Assembly: GCA_023014365.1 (NCBI GenBank)
Contig: JAEBUN010000011.1
Span: 248,001 to 312,000 of the forward strand
DNA from: Lepiota brunneoincarnata
Taxonomy: Eukaryota; Basidiomycota; Agaricomycetes; Agaricales; Agaricaceae
DNA: 64,000 nucleotides
Direction: 5' to 3'
Made by a program: the position numbers and the translations under genes. Under the pieces are notes generated by a model, which saw nothing but the letters and a program-made list of their open reading frames with translations, did no database searches and was not told the DNA's origin. This document shows positions 11,760 through 22,989 of this stretch, piece after piece. Positions within the stretch are counted from its first letter, which is position 1. Each line of letters opens with the position of its first letter.

Positions 11760-13495
11760 AGGACCTCAGCAGAAGACAAGCTCAATGGATTGCCTACATG
11801 CAACGATTTGACATCAAAATCTGACACATCCCTGGAAAGAAAAATGGACCAGCAGATGCTCTCTCAAGACGACCTGATCATGAACCCAAGACAAAAGACA
11901 ACAAACAAGTTGTTGCATTACCTAACAAATTCTTCACCCCAGAACAACCACAACACATCCATATTATTGATGAGACCACCAAACAAGAAATAAAGGAGCT
12001 GTGGAAAAAGCAGAAACAGACCGACATCGCCCAAGAAGATGACTCAGGACACCCACATGTTCATGGAAAACTATTTATACCTCAAGATCGACATCTCAGA
12101 TGCTGCCTACTGCAAAGAGTACATGACTCACCAACTGCAGGACACCCTGGAATTGCAGAAACCACCAGAAAACTCCAGGAGTACACTTATTGGCCCAGGA
12201 TGTGAATCATTTGTCAAGAACTATGTCTGAGGATATGGTGCTTGCCAACAATACAAGATCAATCACCACCCCCTGAAGCCACTGCTTCAACCTATCCCTG
12301 GACCCCACTCTACCCATCCATTCTTGAATATCTCAATGGATCTTATCACAGACCTACCCCCAGATGGACCCCATGATTCTATACTGGTCATGGTCGACCA
12401 GCTTATGAAGGAGATAATTCTAGAACCTACTGTGAAAACTGCCAATGCAGACAGGATTGCCAAAATTCTTATCAAATGGCTATTCTCTAGATTCAGCCTT
12501 CCTGAAAAAGTTCTCAGCAATCGCGATGCCAGATTTGCTGCCAAATCCATGAAAGAATTCTATAAACAACTTGGAATTGAACAAGCACTCTCTACCACCT
12601 ACCACCTGCAGACAGACAGACAAACAGAGTGATTCAACCAAGAAATAGAACTATACCTTGGCATCCATTGCTCATCAAACCTGAACAAATAGGCAAAGGC
12701 ACTTCCACTTCTGGAATATGTCCACAACTCAAAGACACTATGCTGAACACCAGCATACCCCATTTGAACTCCTCTATGGATCAAGCCCCAAAGGATTTCT
12801 GACCTCCAAGGAACCAACAAACATTCCAGCAATAGGAGAGAAGTTTAAATATCTTGCCAAGATATGCCAAGAAGCTCAAGCTGCACATGAACAAGCCAGA
12901 CTAAAAATGGCTGCAAGATATAACTGGCCAGATATCAATCTAAAAATTGGACAAAAGGTTTGGCTAGACAACTGCAACCTCCCAATTCAGTATGCCTCAA
13001 AGAAACTGGCCCAATGCCAAGAAGGTCCCTTTACCATAACAAGAAAACTTGGACCTGTTACTTACAAGCTAAAATTACCCATCAAATGGAAGATCCACAA
13101 CAAGTTTCATGCAAGCCTCTTAATGCCTGCAGAAGAGAATGATACACATGAGGAATACAACACAGCCCCACCTCCTGACCTTGTAAATGGAGAAGAAGAA
13201 TACAAGGTCCAGTCAATACTGCGGCCACAGAAGAATCCGGAACAAGTATCAATTCCTAGTCAGATGGAAAGGATACCTCCCCACTGAGGACTCCTGGGAG
13301 CCAGAAGCAAACCTGGAGAATGCCAAGGAAGTCATTGAAGAATATAAAAGGGCCCACAAACTAGACAACCCCACCAATGACCCAACCACCCAACACTCAA
13401 GCAACCACTCCAGACCTCCCAGAACCAGACAACAATGGACACCTTCTCATCTGGGCAAGAGTCATATCCCTGGCAAACTGTGTCACAGGAAATAG
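11760..13495 (+). pseudogene. Gypsy A pol part 2: RNase H end, integrase, chromodomain
   Basis: The H-I-P-G-K-x-N-x-x-A-D-A-L-S-R motif at about 11825-11875 closes RNase H. An HHCC zinc region follows, with frame breaks. 12324-12632 holds the integrase core (S-M-D-L-I-T-D; S-N-R-D-A-R-F, second Asp lost; H-x-Q-T-D). 12718-13287 carries the GPF/Y-like region (G-P-F-T-I-T-R-K-L-G). A frameshift near 13215 leads into a chromodomain (Y-Q-F-L-V-R-W-K-G-Y, then S-W-E-P). The chromodomain places it among chromoviruses and would direct integration to modified chromatin. Confidence 0.85.
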
Positions 13496-14198
13496 CCAAC
13501 CTGGCCCTGCCACTGATACCATTGACAACCAACCAGACAGGACCAACAGTCCTTATATCATCTGGCATACCTTCCTTCCCTCCAATCAACCCAAAATACG
13601 ATCCATCCTTTTACATGAAGTTCCCTTTCATATTACCAGAACCTGTCTTAAATGCAGTCCAGTGATGGTACCCCTGGTTGACACCTGCTGGAAGACATTT
13701 ACTGCTCTTCTGTATCACAAGTGCCTCATCTATGACCGAACAACAGAATTCAAAGAATTATGTGCCACTATTCTTTCTAGTGCAACAGAGGAACAGGACT
13801 GCAGCTACCATTTCTGCCATGCTATCAACCACTCTCATCAAATTCCCGTTCGAGAGTCCGATCCCAAGCCTGAGCAATAGAAGCGGAAGTCAGGACCACC
13901 CTGTCCTACCTATCAGGACCACCACCCAACCTTCCAACCCTCCCATGGTGGATATGGATAACCAACCACCAAGTGCTGTACAAGCTATATCTACTTCTAA
14001 TGATGCCCCCACCGGGACTACCACTGCTCACTTATCCACCACCAGAACTCACTGCAATTGCTGCCATCGATATGGCCATATCAAAGCAGGATGCCTACAC
14101 TACCAATATCAATATTGTTGAAAGATTGCCCCTGGCCATTATGAGAAGCACTGTGAAAGAAACCCTTACCAACATCAACCCGCAAGTATGGTATCTGG

Positions 14199-14760
14199 TG
14201 TAAGGGGAACTCCAGGTCAATGCCCACAACTGCAAATTCGGAATTCTGATCCCCAGACTCCCAACCTTTGAAATTCCGATCCCCAGACTCCCTACCTTCG
14301 GAAATCTAATCCCCAACCTCCCTGCACTCAGAAATGCGATTCCCAGCCTCCCAATGCTCGGAAATCCAATGTCCAGCCCTCCTGCACTTGGAAATACAAT
14401 TTCCAGCCTTCCTGGGCCCGGAAATCTGTCCCCCCACACCCCAGCACTCAGAATTCCCTCCTACACCCCTCTGATGCAGATGCTGAACCCTCACTGGCAT
14501 GCATGACCCTAACCCAAGCCCAGTCCCCGCTATACTTACTTTAGCCATCCCTGACACCTCACAGCCATTGATGTAGAGTAGATTACTCAACTTGGACCTT
14601 ATGGCAGGTAGTATAAGTAGTGTAAGTGAGCTTGGAGAAACCTTACTTGATTCTCTAAGGTTTCTCCCTGCTCAGGTATGTACTTAGTAGAAGTCTGGAA
14701 ATGATACTAAGGTTTCTCCCTGCTCAGCCGACACAACGTGGCAACCAGGTCACCCTTACA
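14199..14760. mobile_element. 562-bp insertion with LTR-like ends, related to family D
   Basis: It has termini TGTAAGGG / CCCTTACA and a 5-bp TSD tctgg (14194-14198) / cctgg (14761-14765). The homologous site in A1 (about 1335-1345) is empty. The 3' end resembles family D. It is probably a solo LTR; a small DNA transposon is the alternative. A 19-bp word is repeated near 14658 and 14711. Confidence 0.75.
14238..14455. repeat. Degenerate ~30-bp tandem repeat
   Basis: About seven units follow a pattern of GGAAAT, then a CCNAT core, then CCCAGCCTCCC. The units diverge mostly by transitions. The array lies wholly inside the 14199-14760 insertion. Confidence 0.8.
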
Positions 14761-15200
14761 CCTGGCTTGTATCGCTACCCACAAGGAATACCAAGCAGAG
14801 CTTGATCCCTCATATGTGAAACCACAAACAACAATATTTGACACATTGTTGCAAATACTGAGCAGCACTCCACCTCAGCCAGACCCCTCCACACCCAAAT
14901 TCAAGGTGCCCCTGTCATCATTCTGACCACCAATGCCACCACCACATCTGCTGGCAGAAGCCACCAATTTCTGAATCAGTCCTTCAACACACCTATCACC
15001 ACTCACTCCAGAGAACCCCTCATCATCAACCTCACCCAAGACCCACCATCCCCAGGCCACCAAGCTACTGAAGTGACTCTCCAGAACCTGACCCCTACTA
15101 TGACTGGGACCCCGTCACAGAATCAAACATCACAGGAGAGCATGTTGGATTATACTGAGGATATGTCTGATAAGGACATCAGACCTTACGAAGGGGATAA

Positions 15201-15912
15201 TGTTATGAACAGTCCAGACCGAGAGGAATAGGAACAACTATTTGACTTTACAAGATGGGTACAGGAAACTATGGACCAGTTGCGAGCACAGGAATATGAA
15301 GATGAAGAAGGGGAATACTATAGCGCCATGCAGGACTTGGCAAGAGAAGCAGGAATGGAGATAACTCTGGAGGATATTCTGGAATACCCTGAGGATGAAG
15401 AAGATAGCCATGGATTGACCGATCCGACCTCCGAGGAAGATGGAAACACCAAGAGAATGGAAAGCAAGAATGGAGGAGAATCCATGGAGATAGGATGAGG
15501 AGAAGAGGATTATGAGTCAGAGGAAAGCGATGGAACATTGCACAGCAGTGGAATGGAGAACAAGGACACTGACTCATTGTAAGATATAAATAACAGTAGG
15601 ATGCCATCAGCTAGGATGTGCATCATGGTCAAGACTGTGCAGGACAAGTAGACCAGCCCAATAACCTATAATGAGTATATAGTCTCTCATAGGTATATAA
15701 AGGCCTGTACAAATAGAGATTAAAGCCTTAAGCTTTAATCTTGTTAACAGTGGTCGTTAACCTCTCTCTGCTTTAACTTGGCATGTTCCCTCATTATCTT
15801 ATTAAGTGTGATCCACTAAGCTCTGCAAGACCAACCATCTCAGACACCTTGTAGAGTGATTGAAGGCCTTCTCCAGTTATCTTAGGATACAGAAGGAGCA
15901 AGGACCATAACA
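15201..15912 (+). mobile_element. 3' LTR of Gypsy A (712 bp)
   Basis: Its ends are TGTTATGAAC...GACCATAACA, followed by TSD gaaac. The TATA box precedes the hairpin at 15718-15740. It differs from the 5' LTR at many transitions, while the 5' LTR is closer to solo LTR A2. Confidence 0.9.
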
Positions 15913-17302
15913 GAAACCATCTGGAGTACCTTGTAAAATGGCTTGGATGGCCCAAATCAGAAAACACATGGGAACCAGAGTCTCATTTCAAGTCTTTTCC
16001 TGATGGGACTTGGCCTGAAACAACCAACAACACTGTGGCACCAGAACTATCAGAAGGAACCAACACAGTGGAATTCCTGATTGAGTACAAATGACTGCAT
16101 AACCTTAATAGGGATAATGAAAACACACCTGTAGTTCATTCTTCCCTTAAAACCACGAAGAAACCATGCTGTTCCCATCAACACCCCTACCGAAAATAAA
16201 CTGCATTACCCCAGTTCACAGCACAATGCCTTCCTCTGTCTGTTCACTTCCCTTGGAATCTGCTCTTATTTCTACCCTGCCCACCTTAGATGGAACTACC
16301 AAGTCCTCATCTGCGCAACCTGACTCCAACTGCATCCTCTACCAATTCCTCATCAAAATTGCCCTTAACACCACTGAAAACACACCACTCCACGTACCAT
16401 GACAGACCACTCCCCCTAATCCCATTCCACCTGTCACTGAAGAACCAACCACCATCCCTGCTCCCCTGCTTGTTGCTTCCATTAGCAACTATATTAACAA
16501 AGTCAACAGTGCCTCTACCCTCATCTTTTCACTTCTTATTGCACCAACACCAGCAATACCACAAGAAGTATGTGATGGCTTCTTCCAACTCTGTGAAAAC
16601 CTCCTCTGCCTACATGGCCTTGAACAAAGCATCAAAAGAGTCAAGGAAGCAAATCAGAATATATTCAACCACCTCTGGTCTGACCCCACCTTCCACTGAA
16701 TCTTTACTAAACATTGCAATTCCATAACTGGTATATGGATTGTGCCCACAATCCCTAGTCCAATTCAGCCAACCCAGCCCAATTGACCACCCCAATGAGT
16801 TCATTCCACCCACTGATGAGTTTGACCTGAACAACCTCCAAGCCCTCTTACCTTGCCTGTTGTCATACCCCCTGCCTCCACACCACCACCCCAAACTTGA
16901 TAACAAACAGTGGACAAATTCACTTGACAAATGGAAACCCATCAACAGTCAGAAACTCACCCTTTACCCCTGAGACCTCCTAAACACAGTACCACCCCCA
17001 CCATCACACCCCAAGCTGTGACAACCCATTCATATGATGTTGTAAGAAATTGCTGTTTCAAGTGCCACCAAATTGGTCACTGGGCACACAGCTGCCCCCA
17101 TTATACCTGTCACCACTGCAACTGCTCTACACCTGGTCACTACATGTGGTATTGCCCCACCTATCACCAAAACCATTGCAATGCTGCACTCAAAAGGACA
17201 GCACAACACTATCCCACCACCTTTGGACAAATGTACAATATTATTGGTGATAGCCAATATGAAGATTACAACTATGCCTATGATGGATATGTCAACTACT
17301 AG
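15913..17302 (+). pseudogene. Gypsy C1 chromodomain end and ORF3
   Basis: 15918-16020 continues the chromodomain (L-E-Y-L-V-K-W-L-G-W, then T-W-E-P-E). ORF3 follows in one frame from about 16166 to 17302 with several stops. It is Pro/Thr-rich, with a short helical stretch near 16560-16690. Near the C-terminus are two knuckles: C-F-K-C-x4-H-x4-C (about 17050-17095) and C-H-H-C-x6-H-x4-C (about 17110-17160). It ends in a Tyr-rich tail. The position and double knuckle match ORF3 of families A and B. Confidence 0.72.
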
Positions 17303-17368
17303 AACCAATCCCTATCCCACACCTGTACCCCACCATCTCTTGGATTCAAAACAGAGTTTGAACATTTG

Positions 17369-17564
17369 AAGGGGGTAATGTTACTGTTATACTGTTTTTC
17401 CCCTATTTTCCACACTCACCCATTTTTTACTTATCACATGCCACCATCCATTGTCAACACCCATCTATAATTACTTTATCACAAGCCACCACCCATCCAT
17501 AGATAGCCTTCTTTTATCTTGTGATTCTTGTCTTTTATCATATGCCAGTACCCTCAGTAGTATA
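17369..17564 (+). mobile_element. Polypurine tract and 5' part of the C1 3' LTR
   Basis: GAAGGGGGTAA at 17369-17378 is a polypurine tract. The LTR starts at 17379 with TGTTACTGTTATACTG, and homology with the C2 LTR continues to 17562. Mariner M1 is inserted at a TA (17563-17564). The rest of the LTR is not found after M1. Confidence 0.75.
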
Positions 17565-18583
17565 CAGTGACCTACAAAACTGTTCCAATGTTTTGTACTT
17601 TTGAATTAAAGTAGTAATAGCTCAATGAATAAAATGGATATATTTGTGAATATATTGATGAACATAGCCAAATATGTCATATCTGACTCTGCAAAGTTGC
17701 GTTATGTAATACTTCCAAACAAGGCAATTATGAATTTTGTAAGCATTTTAAGTCATTGGAACAGTTTTGTCAATGGTAATTTTTGATACTAATCCAAGCA
17801 ATCACATGACTCTGTTGATTGTGAAACAACAAGATCATGTGACCACACATCTTTGAAATGTAAATAGATGTGCTGATAGCCATGTCCCATCATTCTCAAC
17901 CCCCCCACTTACCATGAAGCTATTATCTTCTACTCTAAAGCAAACCATCCTCTCTATGCTAAATTCTCATCATTCCTATACTAAAATTGAGGCAATTACT
18001 GGTGTTGGGTGCAGTACCATATCTATGCTAGCCTCTTAAAATTGTTCCAGCCTTACCAAATCACTTGGAGGATGTCCTTCAAAACTCTCTACTACCAATA
18101 TCTAGCATGGTATCCATCTTATCTCTGCTGGCAAGGCTGAAACTGCTGTAGATATAGCCAAATCTCTTGCTCCCATCATTGGGACATCAGTCTCTTCACA
18201 GACTGTAGCAAGGCATCTCAAACAGGCAGGAATGAAAGCTGTAGTCAAGCAAAAAAAGCCTTTACTCTCTGATAAGCATAGGAAAGCTAGGCTGAATTTT
18301 GCTCTGACACACCAGCATTGGACTGTGGAGGACTGGAAGCTGGTTGTATGGTCTGATGAGACCAAAAGTAATTGTTTGGGGTCAGATTGGAGGAAGTGGG
18401 CATGGAAAAAGAAGGGAGAGGGGCTCAGTGAAAAATTGGTTAATGGAATCCTGAAGCATGGAGGAGGATCAGTGATGGTTTGGGGCTGTATGCTGTGGGA
18501 TGGCCCAGGCTATGCAGTGAGGATTGATGAAAGGATGGATGCAGAGTTGTTTGTGCAAATTTTGGAGGAAGATTTGAAGAAGA
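17565..18583 (+). mobile_element. Tc1/mariner element M1, 3'-truncated
   Basis: It starts CAGTGACC after a TA, like M2 at 44103. The left terminal repeat holds ACAAAACTGTTCCAATG and, further in, its inverted partner near 17755. The element stops abruptly at about 18583 in the codons for D-L-K-K-S; the right end is missing. Confidence 0.88.
17914..18583 (+). pseudogene. M1 Tc1-type transposase, truncated
   Basis: It is near-identical to the intact M2 transposase (start M-K-x-L-S-S-T-L-K-Q). At least two in-frame stops interrupt the helix-turn-helix region (in A-S-*-N-C-S-S and in N-I-*-H-G). The first catalytic Asp (W-S-D-E-T-K) is present. The second Asp and the Glu are lost with the truncated end. 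Confidence 0.88.
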
Positions 18584-18592
18584 GTCCCAATT

Positions 18593-18814
18593 CTAGAGCC
18601 ACTCTTGATATATAACCATGGTTATCCAAGCTTTAGCATTGTTCTGATAAAGGAACCCCAACCGCACTGCCACTTTTCTTTCAAAAAAGCATGGCTGTTT
18701 AGATTTTCCAATTACCAGAGCCTCCTGCTTCTCCAAACTATCTGCATTAACTGCAAATACATAGGTTAAATAGATTTTCTGTCCTTTGACTCCTGGCCTT
18801 GCTTTTTCCACCAA
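18593..18814 (-). pseudogene. Fragment of a pogo/Tigger-like DDE transposase
   Basis: A 73-aa open stretch reads as the DDE_1 family core: a V-N-A-D turn, V-I-G-K-S-K-Q-P, and K-A-W-I-T...E-W-L. In this family those lie between the first and second catalytic Asp. Nothing longer is readable, and both ends abut other relics (M1 and hAT). Assignment is by family pattern only. Confidence 0.5.
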
Positions 18815-18929
18815 TCCTCAATCTAGTGGTATTCTGTACACCTAAATACAAATGTAAACACAGTCTTTACCTTCTCCCTATCTGAAATACAGATACCACA
18901 CAGGCTCTTCTACTGTGCAACTACATGTA

Positions 18930-21916
18930 ATTTTTTTGTTGGTCACAGGTGGTTCAGTACCAGGTTGGTGTTGGTAGTAGTCCTCCATCTGATTGGATTC
19001 AGTTGGCTTCATGGGCAGGAAAATATGTTCAACTCACCATCTTCTCTATTATCTTCTATGCCTCATCCTGCCAATCTTTTGCATGGATGTTACCTGCTGC
19101 ACATTCCTTTTCCCATTCCTTAGTACCACCCCAAGCCATTTTGATGTAGTCTAATTTGTAGCACAGATGAAGGATGAGTCCAAGTATATAGCTAGGCTTC
19201 TTGTCAAAATGCAAATAGTACTTTTGTAGCTTTCCTAGTCCCTTGTTGATAGCATCATGATAAACAGCAAATCTCAGGTCACTGTGCTTCACCTCCCATG
19301 CAGTTTGTAGCTCCTTTATTGCAGGAAGTGCTCACCATAGGGTAGGAAGCTGGTCTGAAAAGAAGTAGTGCTGGACATTGTTGGAATCCTATCCATAAAC
19401 ATTAGCCTAATGTTTGGTAGAGGTACAAGGCAGCCATATACCTGTAGTATGTCTCACACATCTTTTATCCATGCCCAGTCCCTGTCATGGAGTTGGAACA
19501 CACTCCACAGAATCTTCTTTGAATTTAGCCATTGTGGTGAACAGTCATAATCAGACCAAAGAGGGAGTCCATGGATTTCAAGAAAAGACCAATCAGCTGT
19601 GCATGCTGAGTCAAGATGAGTACCAGTATCAACAGCAATCAATCCAATTTAACACACCTGATGCAGCCCATATGAATGATTGAGCATGTTGAAGGCTGAG
19701 CCCAACCAAATGTTGCTGTGGAGTGGGATCCTAAGTGGGTCAGCAATCTTGCATTGAATCTGAAGTCCCTCAAAGTACTTGATTCATTGACTGGATGCTT
19801 GAATTTGACAGCAACAGTAAACTCATCACGAACAGTTATAAATATTGAATGGACCTTGATCATGACAGTGCAGATGGTGGTGATGACATCCAAAGATCCC
19901 CCCAATACCTGGTTATCAGGCAAGTTGGGATCATACTCCCAGATAGCAGTTGTATTCTCCACAGCTGCTATCTTGGTGACACAATCCATTATGGTTACAA
20001 TGGTGATGTTGATGACATGTTTGAGGCATCTAAACAAAGTCATCCAAGGCACACCAAGTATTAGCTGATGTACTCATGGGAGTTGGTTCTGGGTGGTGTC
20101 CCATGGGCTGTACTTCCTTTGGGTATGCAAATACTTGATCATCTCACAGGTGGTGGTGGTGTTCAATGTATTGTCAAGTATCACCATATGGAGCTGAGTG
20201 ATAATCAGTTTATCTTATCAGTGATCAATCAGAATTCCTGACCTTTGATCTTCTTTGTTGCAAATCCCCACACAGTCACATAGCCCAATAAAGTACTGGC
20301 CTAAGTTTACACCAGTATGCTCACCTGAAACTCCCTTGAACCTGATTACCTCTGAGTGTAATGACCATTTCCCTTCCTTTACATCAATCCGGTGTGCTAT
20401 CACCTCCAAAAATGATGCTTTTGTGTTGTCTGCAGTCCACCCATCTGCAGTTGAGGAGATCTTTCCAGAAGCATTCTGTGTCATCTAGCTAAGCACTGTA
20501 GATGGTACAGTTGAGATTACTGACATTGATATCATCTTTCAGCTTCCTTAACCACTTGATGAACTCATTGTGGATATACATCAAAATGTTGTGTGTACTC
20601 AGGCAATCCAAACTGCCTGCTTTTGGCCTCATTGCTACAAGGCAGTTGCAGAATGTTGCCTTCTCTATGACAGCCAGCACCTGTTGGTCGACATCAGCTA
20701 CAATTTGCAAACAATTCCTCACACTGCACCTGATCATCACAGGCAACAAACCATGCAACAGGACTTAGAACACCTTCCTGACTAAATTCTTGTGGCCCTG
20801 TTACCATCATGGATATCCCGTCAAGTGTTCCCTGTACTACTGGTTTCTGTCCACATTTCATTGCCCTCCATATGTGCCAAGTGATGCAGTGGTGATTCTC
20901 TGGTATGTTTTTTTCCTTGCATTTTTGCTGGTATATTTCATAGTGTTGGCATAGATGTGCATGACAGCTTGAATTGCCTCCTGTGAGAAAAGCCTTTTTT
21001 TTCCCACCCTTTAATGCTTCACCATCCCTTCAAGTATGTCAGTATTGTTTGCTCTACTATCTGACTGATGATCCTTACCTGTGTTACCCAGGTTAGGGGT
21101 TCGCTCTTGAGTAGCATGGGGTTTGACACAGGATGTCTATACAGACTTGGTCCTGTCCTACTAGGCGTGACTTGGAGACGACGGAGCACTATAAGTCCAG
21201 CCAGTTATGGCAAAGAGGTATAGGAGGCAAGAACTTTATAACACTAAGATAAGGATACAAGGTATTGTACTGTATCCTTATATACTCCTAAGTGTGGCTG
21301 TACTCCTACTATAATAGTCCAGACCAAGGTAACTATGAGTCAGAGATAAGAAACATGAGGCATGTGATAAGAATAGTCCTTCTGATGTACACTACTGATG
21401 GTTTCATAGTGACATGGGAAATATAGCTAAAGTAACCATCCTTCTGATAAGGTTTCTGATAACAACCTGCATGGTAAGCACCACTGGCCTATCAACATTT
21501 CTTTCTTCCCTCCCTTGAGCTTAAAGATGACAGTTACACAGTCTGAGAACATCAGCAGGAGATCTCAGGTGGTGTCCTTCTTTATGGGCAGTACCTCTGG
21601 AATTTTGCCATTGTATTGCAATCTGAGGTCACTACCTTCCTGTTGGCTGGTAAGTAATAGCTCAGAGTGGTTTGTTGTAACATATGTCATCACTATCTTT
21701 CCTGGGTTCTTCAATGACCTCAATATCTGGGTCCTCTTCCTCCTCAATCTCCTCCACACTGTTTTGCCTCATCCATTTTCAAGATTGGACTGGGCATTGG
21801 TCTTCATCATCCAAGCTTTAGTCTTCATCACTGGTTACCTGATGTTTGCACCTACTGCCTGACATTTGTCCCTTGCCCTTCTTGGTTTGCTTTTTGCTTC
21901 CCTTTGGCTTAGCCAT
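18930..21916 (-). pseudogene. hAT transposase, degenerate, split by solo LTR B2
   Basis: It reads from an ATG near 21914 (M-A-K-P-K-G-S-K-K, Lys-rich, then an acidic stretch). 20484-20218 holds the typical hAT core T-A-D-G-W-T-x-D-N and A-H-R-I-D, with G-x-x-G-E-H-T-G following. 20052-19639 and 19642-19454 are further core pieces in shifted frames. 19292-19056 holds the C-terminal K-L-x-K-Y-Y region. Many stops and frameshifts make it inactive. I do not see a clear BED finger. Confidence 0.65.
21082..21464. mobile_element. Solo LTR, family B, copy B2 (383 bp)
   Basis: It has TGTTACCCAGG...TCTGATAACA ends and a perfect 5-bp TSD acctg at 21077-21081 and 21465-21469, inside the hAT relic. Confidence 0.92.
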
Positions 21917-22074
21917 GTCTGAAGAATGTGGTGTGTGGTTGTGTCCTGAAAATTGTTTGCTTTGGCTTTATCATGGTCATGCTTCCAACTCTGAGCAACC
22001 AGATAATAATATTCTGTTTATGACATGTCTCAGTTCTGTGGTCTATAGTAATGTTTTATGTGCTACTTGAGCTC

Positions 22075-22280
22075 TGGTTATGTACCTCAAGAACTGGTTA
22101 CAACTGGTTTAAACCAGTCCATTGGCAGTTCAAGTACTATTCTGAATTGGATGAACTAATGACTGCTCAAGAGCAAAATTGGCTTTAACCAAACCAGAGG
22201 TCTGGTCCTTTTCAGTTATGGTCTGGTTCAGTCTTGGTTAATTTCTGGTTTATTGAACTGGACCTTGAAGCACTAGGTGT
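22075..22280. repeat. Clustered CTGGTT/AACCAG motifs, probable hAT subterminal region
   Basis: CTGGTT or its complement occurs about nine times in 200 bp, some as the palindrome GGTTTAAACC. Homology of the neighbouring Gypsy C2 stops near 22285, so this is probably the end of the hAT element. No terminal inverted repeat or 8-bp TSD could be fixed. Confidence 0.4.
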
Positions 22281-22289
22281 TTCGGGTCT

Positions 22290-22935
22290 AGTTCCATCAG
22301 GAAATGACTTGAAGTGGGGCTCAGGTTCCCAGGTGTTTTTGGATTTGGGCCATCCAAGCTATTTGACTAGGTATTCAAGGTGGTTTCATCATTTTCAGTG
22401 GTTGAGGATCACTTCAACCTCATATAATTCTTCACCTTCAACTACTTGTGGTGGAGGTCAGATGTAATTAAGTCCATATGTTTCAGTCTTGGTATACAGC
22501 ATGAGGAGTTGAGCATGGAATACAGGGTGAATTTTTCCACCATTTGGGGAGTTTGAGTTGGTACAAAACAGGGGATAGAATGTCAAGGATACAGAATGGT
22601 CTGAGACATTTGGGGGCCATTTTGTGCATGACATATGGTGTTTTTAAATTATGGGTATCAAGCCAAACCATTTGATTTTTGTGGAATGGGATAAACCTTG
22701 ATTGGCATCAGTTTTCCATGTGTTTCATGGTAGTCTCATGTGCAGTTTTAGCATTTTGGTGGTATAAGTCAATTAGTTCCATGTGGTTGTTAATGGTGGG
22801 TGATTTGGTTACAAGGAGAATAGTGGGAAGAGCTTTCAGTTGTATTCCCATGATAATCTCAAATGGTGTTTGCTTTCAGAGAGTGTGCAGTTGACTGTTG
22901 TATGCAAATTTGAGGAGTGGGAGGGCTGAACTTTA
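22290..22935 (-). pseudogene. Gypsy C2 integrase C-terminus and chromodomain
   Basis: Minus-strand reading gives A-L-P-L-L-K-F-A-Y-N-S, the V-W-L-D-T-H-N-L-K-T-P segment (22671-22483) and L-K-L-P-K-W-W-K. The chromodomain start E-L-Y-E-V-E-V-I-L and H-L-E-Y-L-V-K follow, with stops. It joins directly to an RNase H fragment upstream, so the catalytic integrase core is absent. Confidence 0.7.
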
Positions 22936-22989
22936 ACAGGGAAGGGTCCTCCTTCCAAATAATGGCACTATTTGCCAAAAGCATGAATA

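Larger units (their letters stand above)
13435..15582 (+). pseudogene. ORF3 of Gypsy A: tandem zinc-knuckle protein running into the 3' LTR
   Basis: The ATG at 13435 overlaps the pol frame (ends 13495) in another frame. The protein begins M-D-T-F-S-S-G, has a hydrophobic/Pro region, then knuckle 1 (C-N-C-C-x4-H-x4-C, near 14055) and knuckle 2 (A-P-G-H-Y-x3-C). Stops lie at about 13666 and 14119. A 562-bp insertion at 14199 splits the frame. The acidic domain (D-I-L-E-Y-P-E-D, T-D-S-L end) lies inside the LTR at 15201-15582 and has two stops. At the knuckle linker one copy has TGA and the other CAA at the same codon, both explained by ancestral CGA. Function unknown. Confidence 0.75.
7104..15912 (+). 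mobile_element. Complete Gypsy A element (8.8 kb), inserted in the C1 chromodomain
   Basis: Two family-A LTRs (7104-7816 and 15201-15912) flank gag, protease, RT, RNase H, integrase, chromodomain and ORF3 in one orientation. A perfect 5-bp TSD gaaac lies at 7099-7103 and 15913-15917. C1's chromodomain reads on across it. Internal later insertions are LTR D2 (11370-11759) and a D-like unit (14199-14760). All ORFs carry stops or frameshifts, so the copy is non-autonomous now. Confidence 0.93.
2492..17564 (+). mobile_element. Gypsy C1: nested, multiply interrupted LTR retrotransposon
   Basis: C1 pieces at 2492-2991, 3703-5226, 5620-7103 and 15913-17564 join into one degenerate gag-pro-pol-chromodomain-ORF3 order. 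Between them lie A1, solo LTR A2, solo LTR B1 and the complete A element. The chromodomain broken at 7103 resumes at 15913. A homologous copy (C2) on the other strand at 22285-26911 confirms continuity. The 3' LTR starts at 17379 and is cut by mariner M1. The 5' end is outside the window. Confidence 0.82.
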
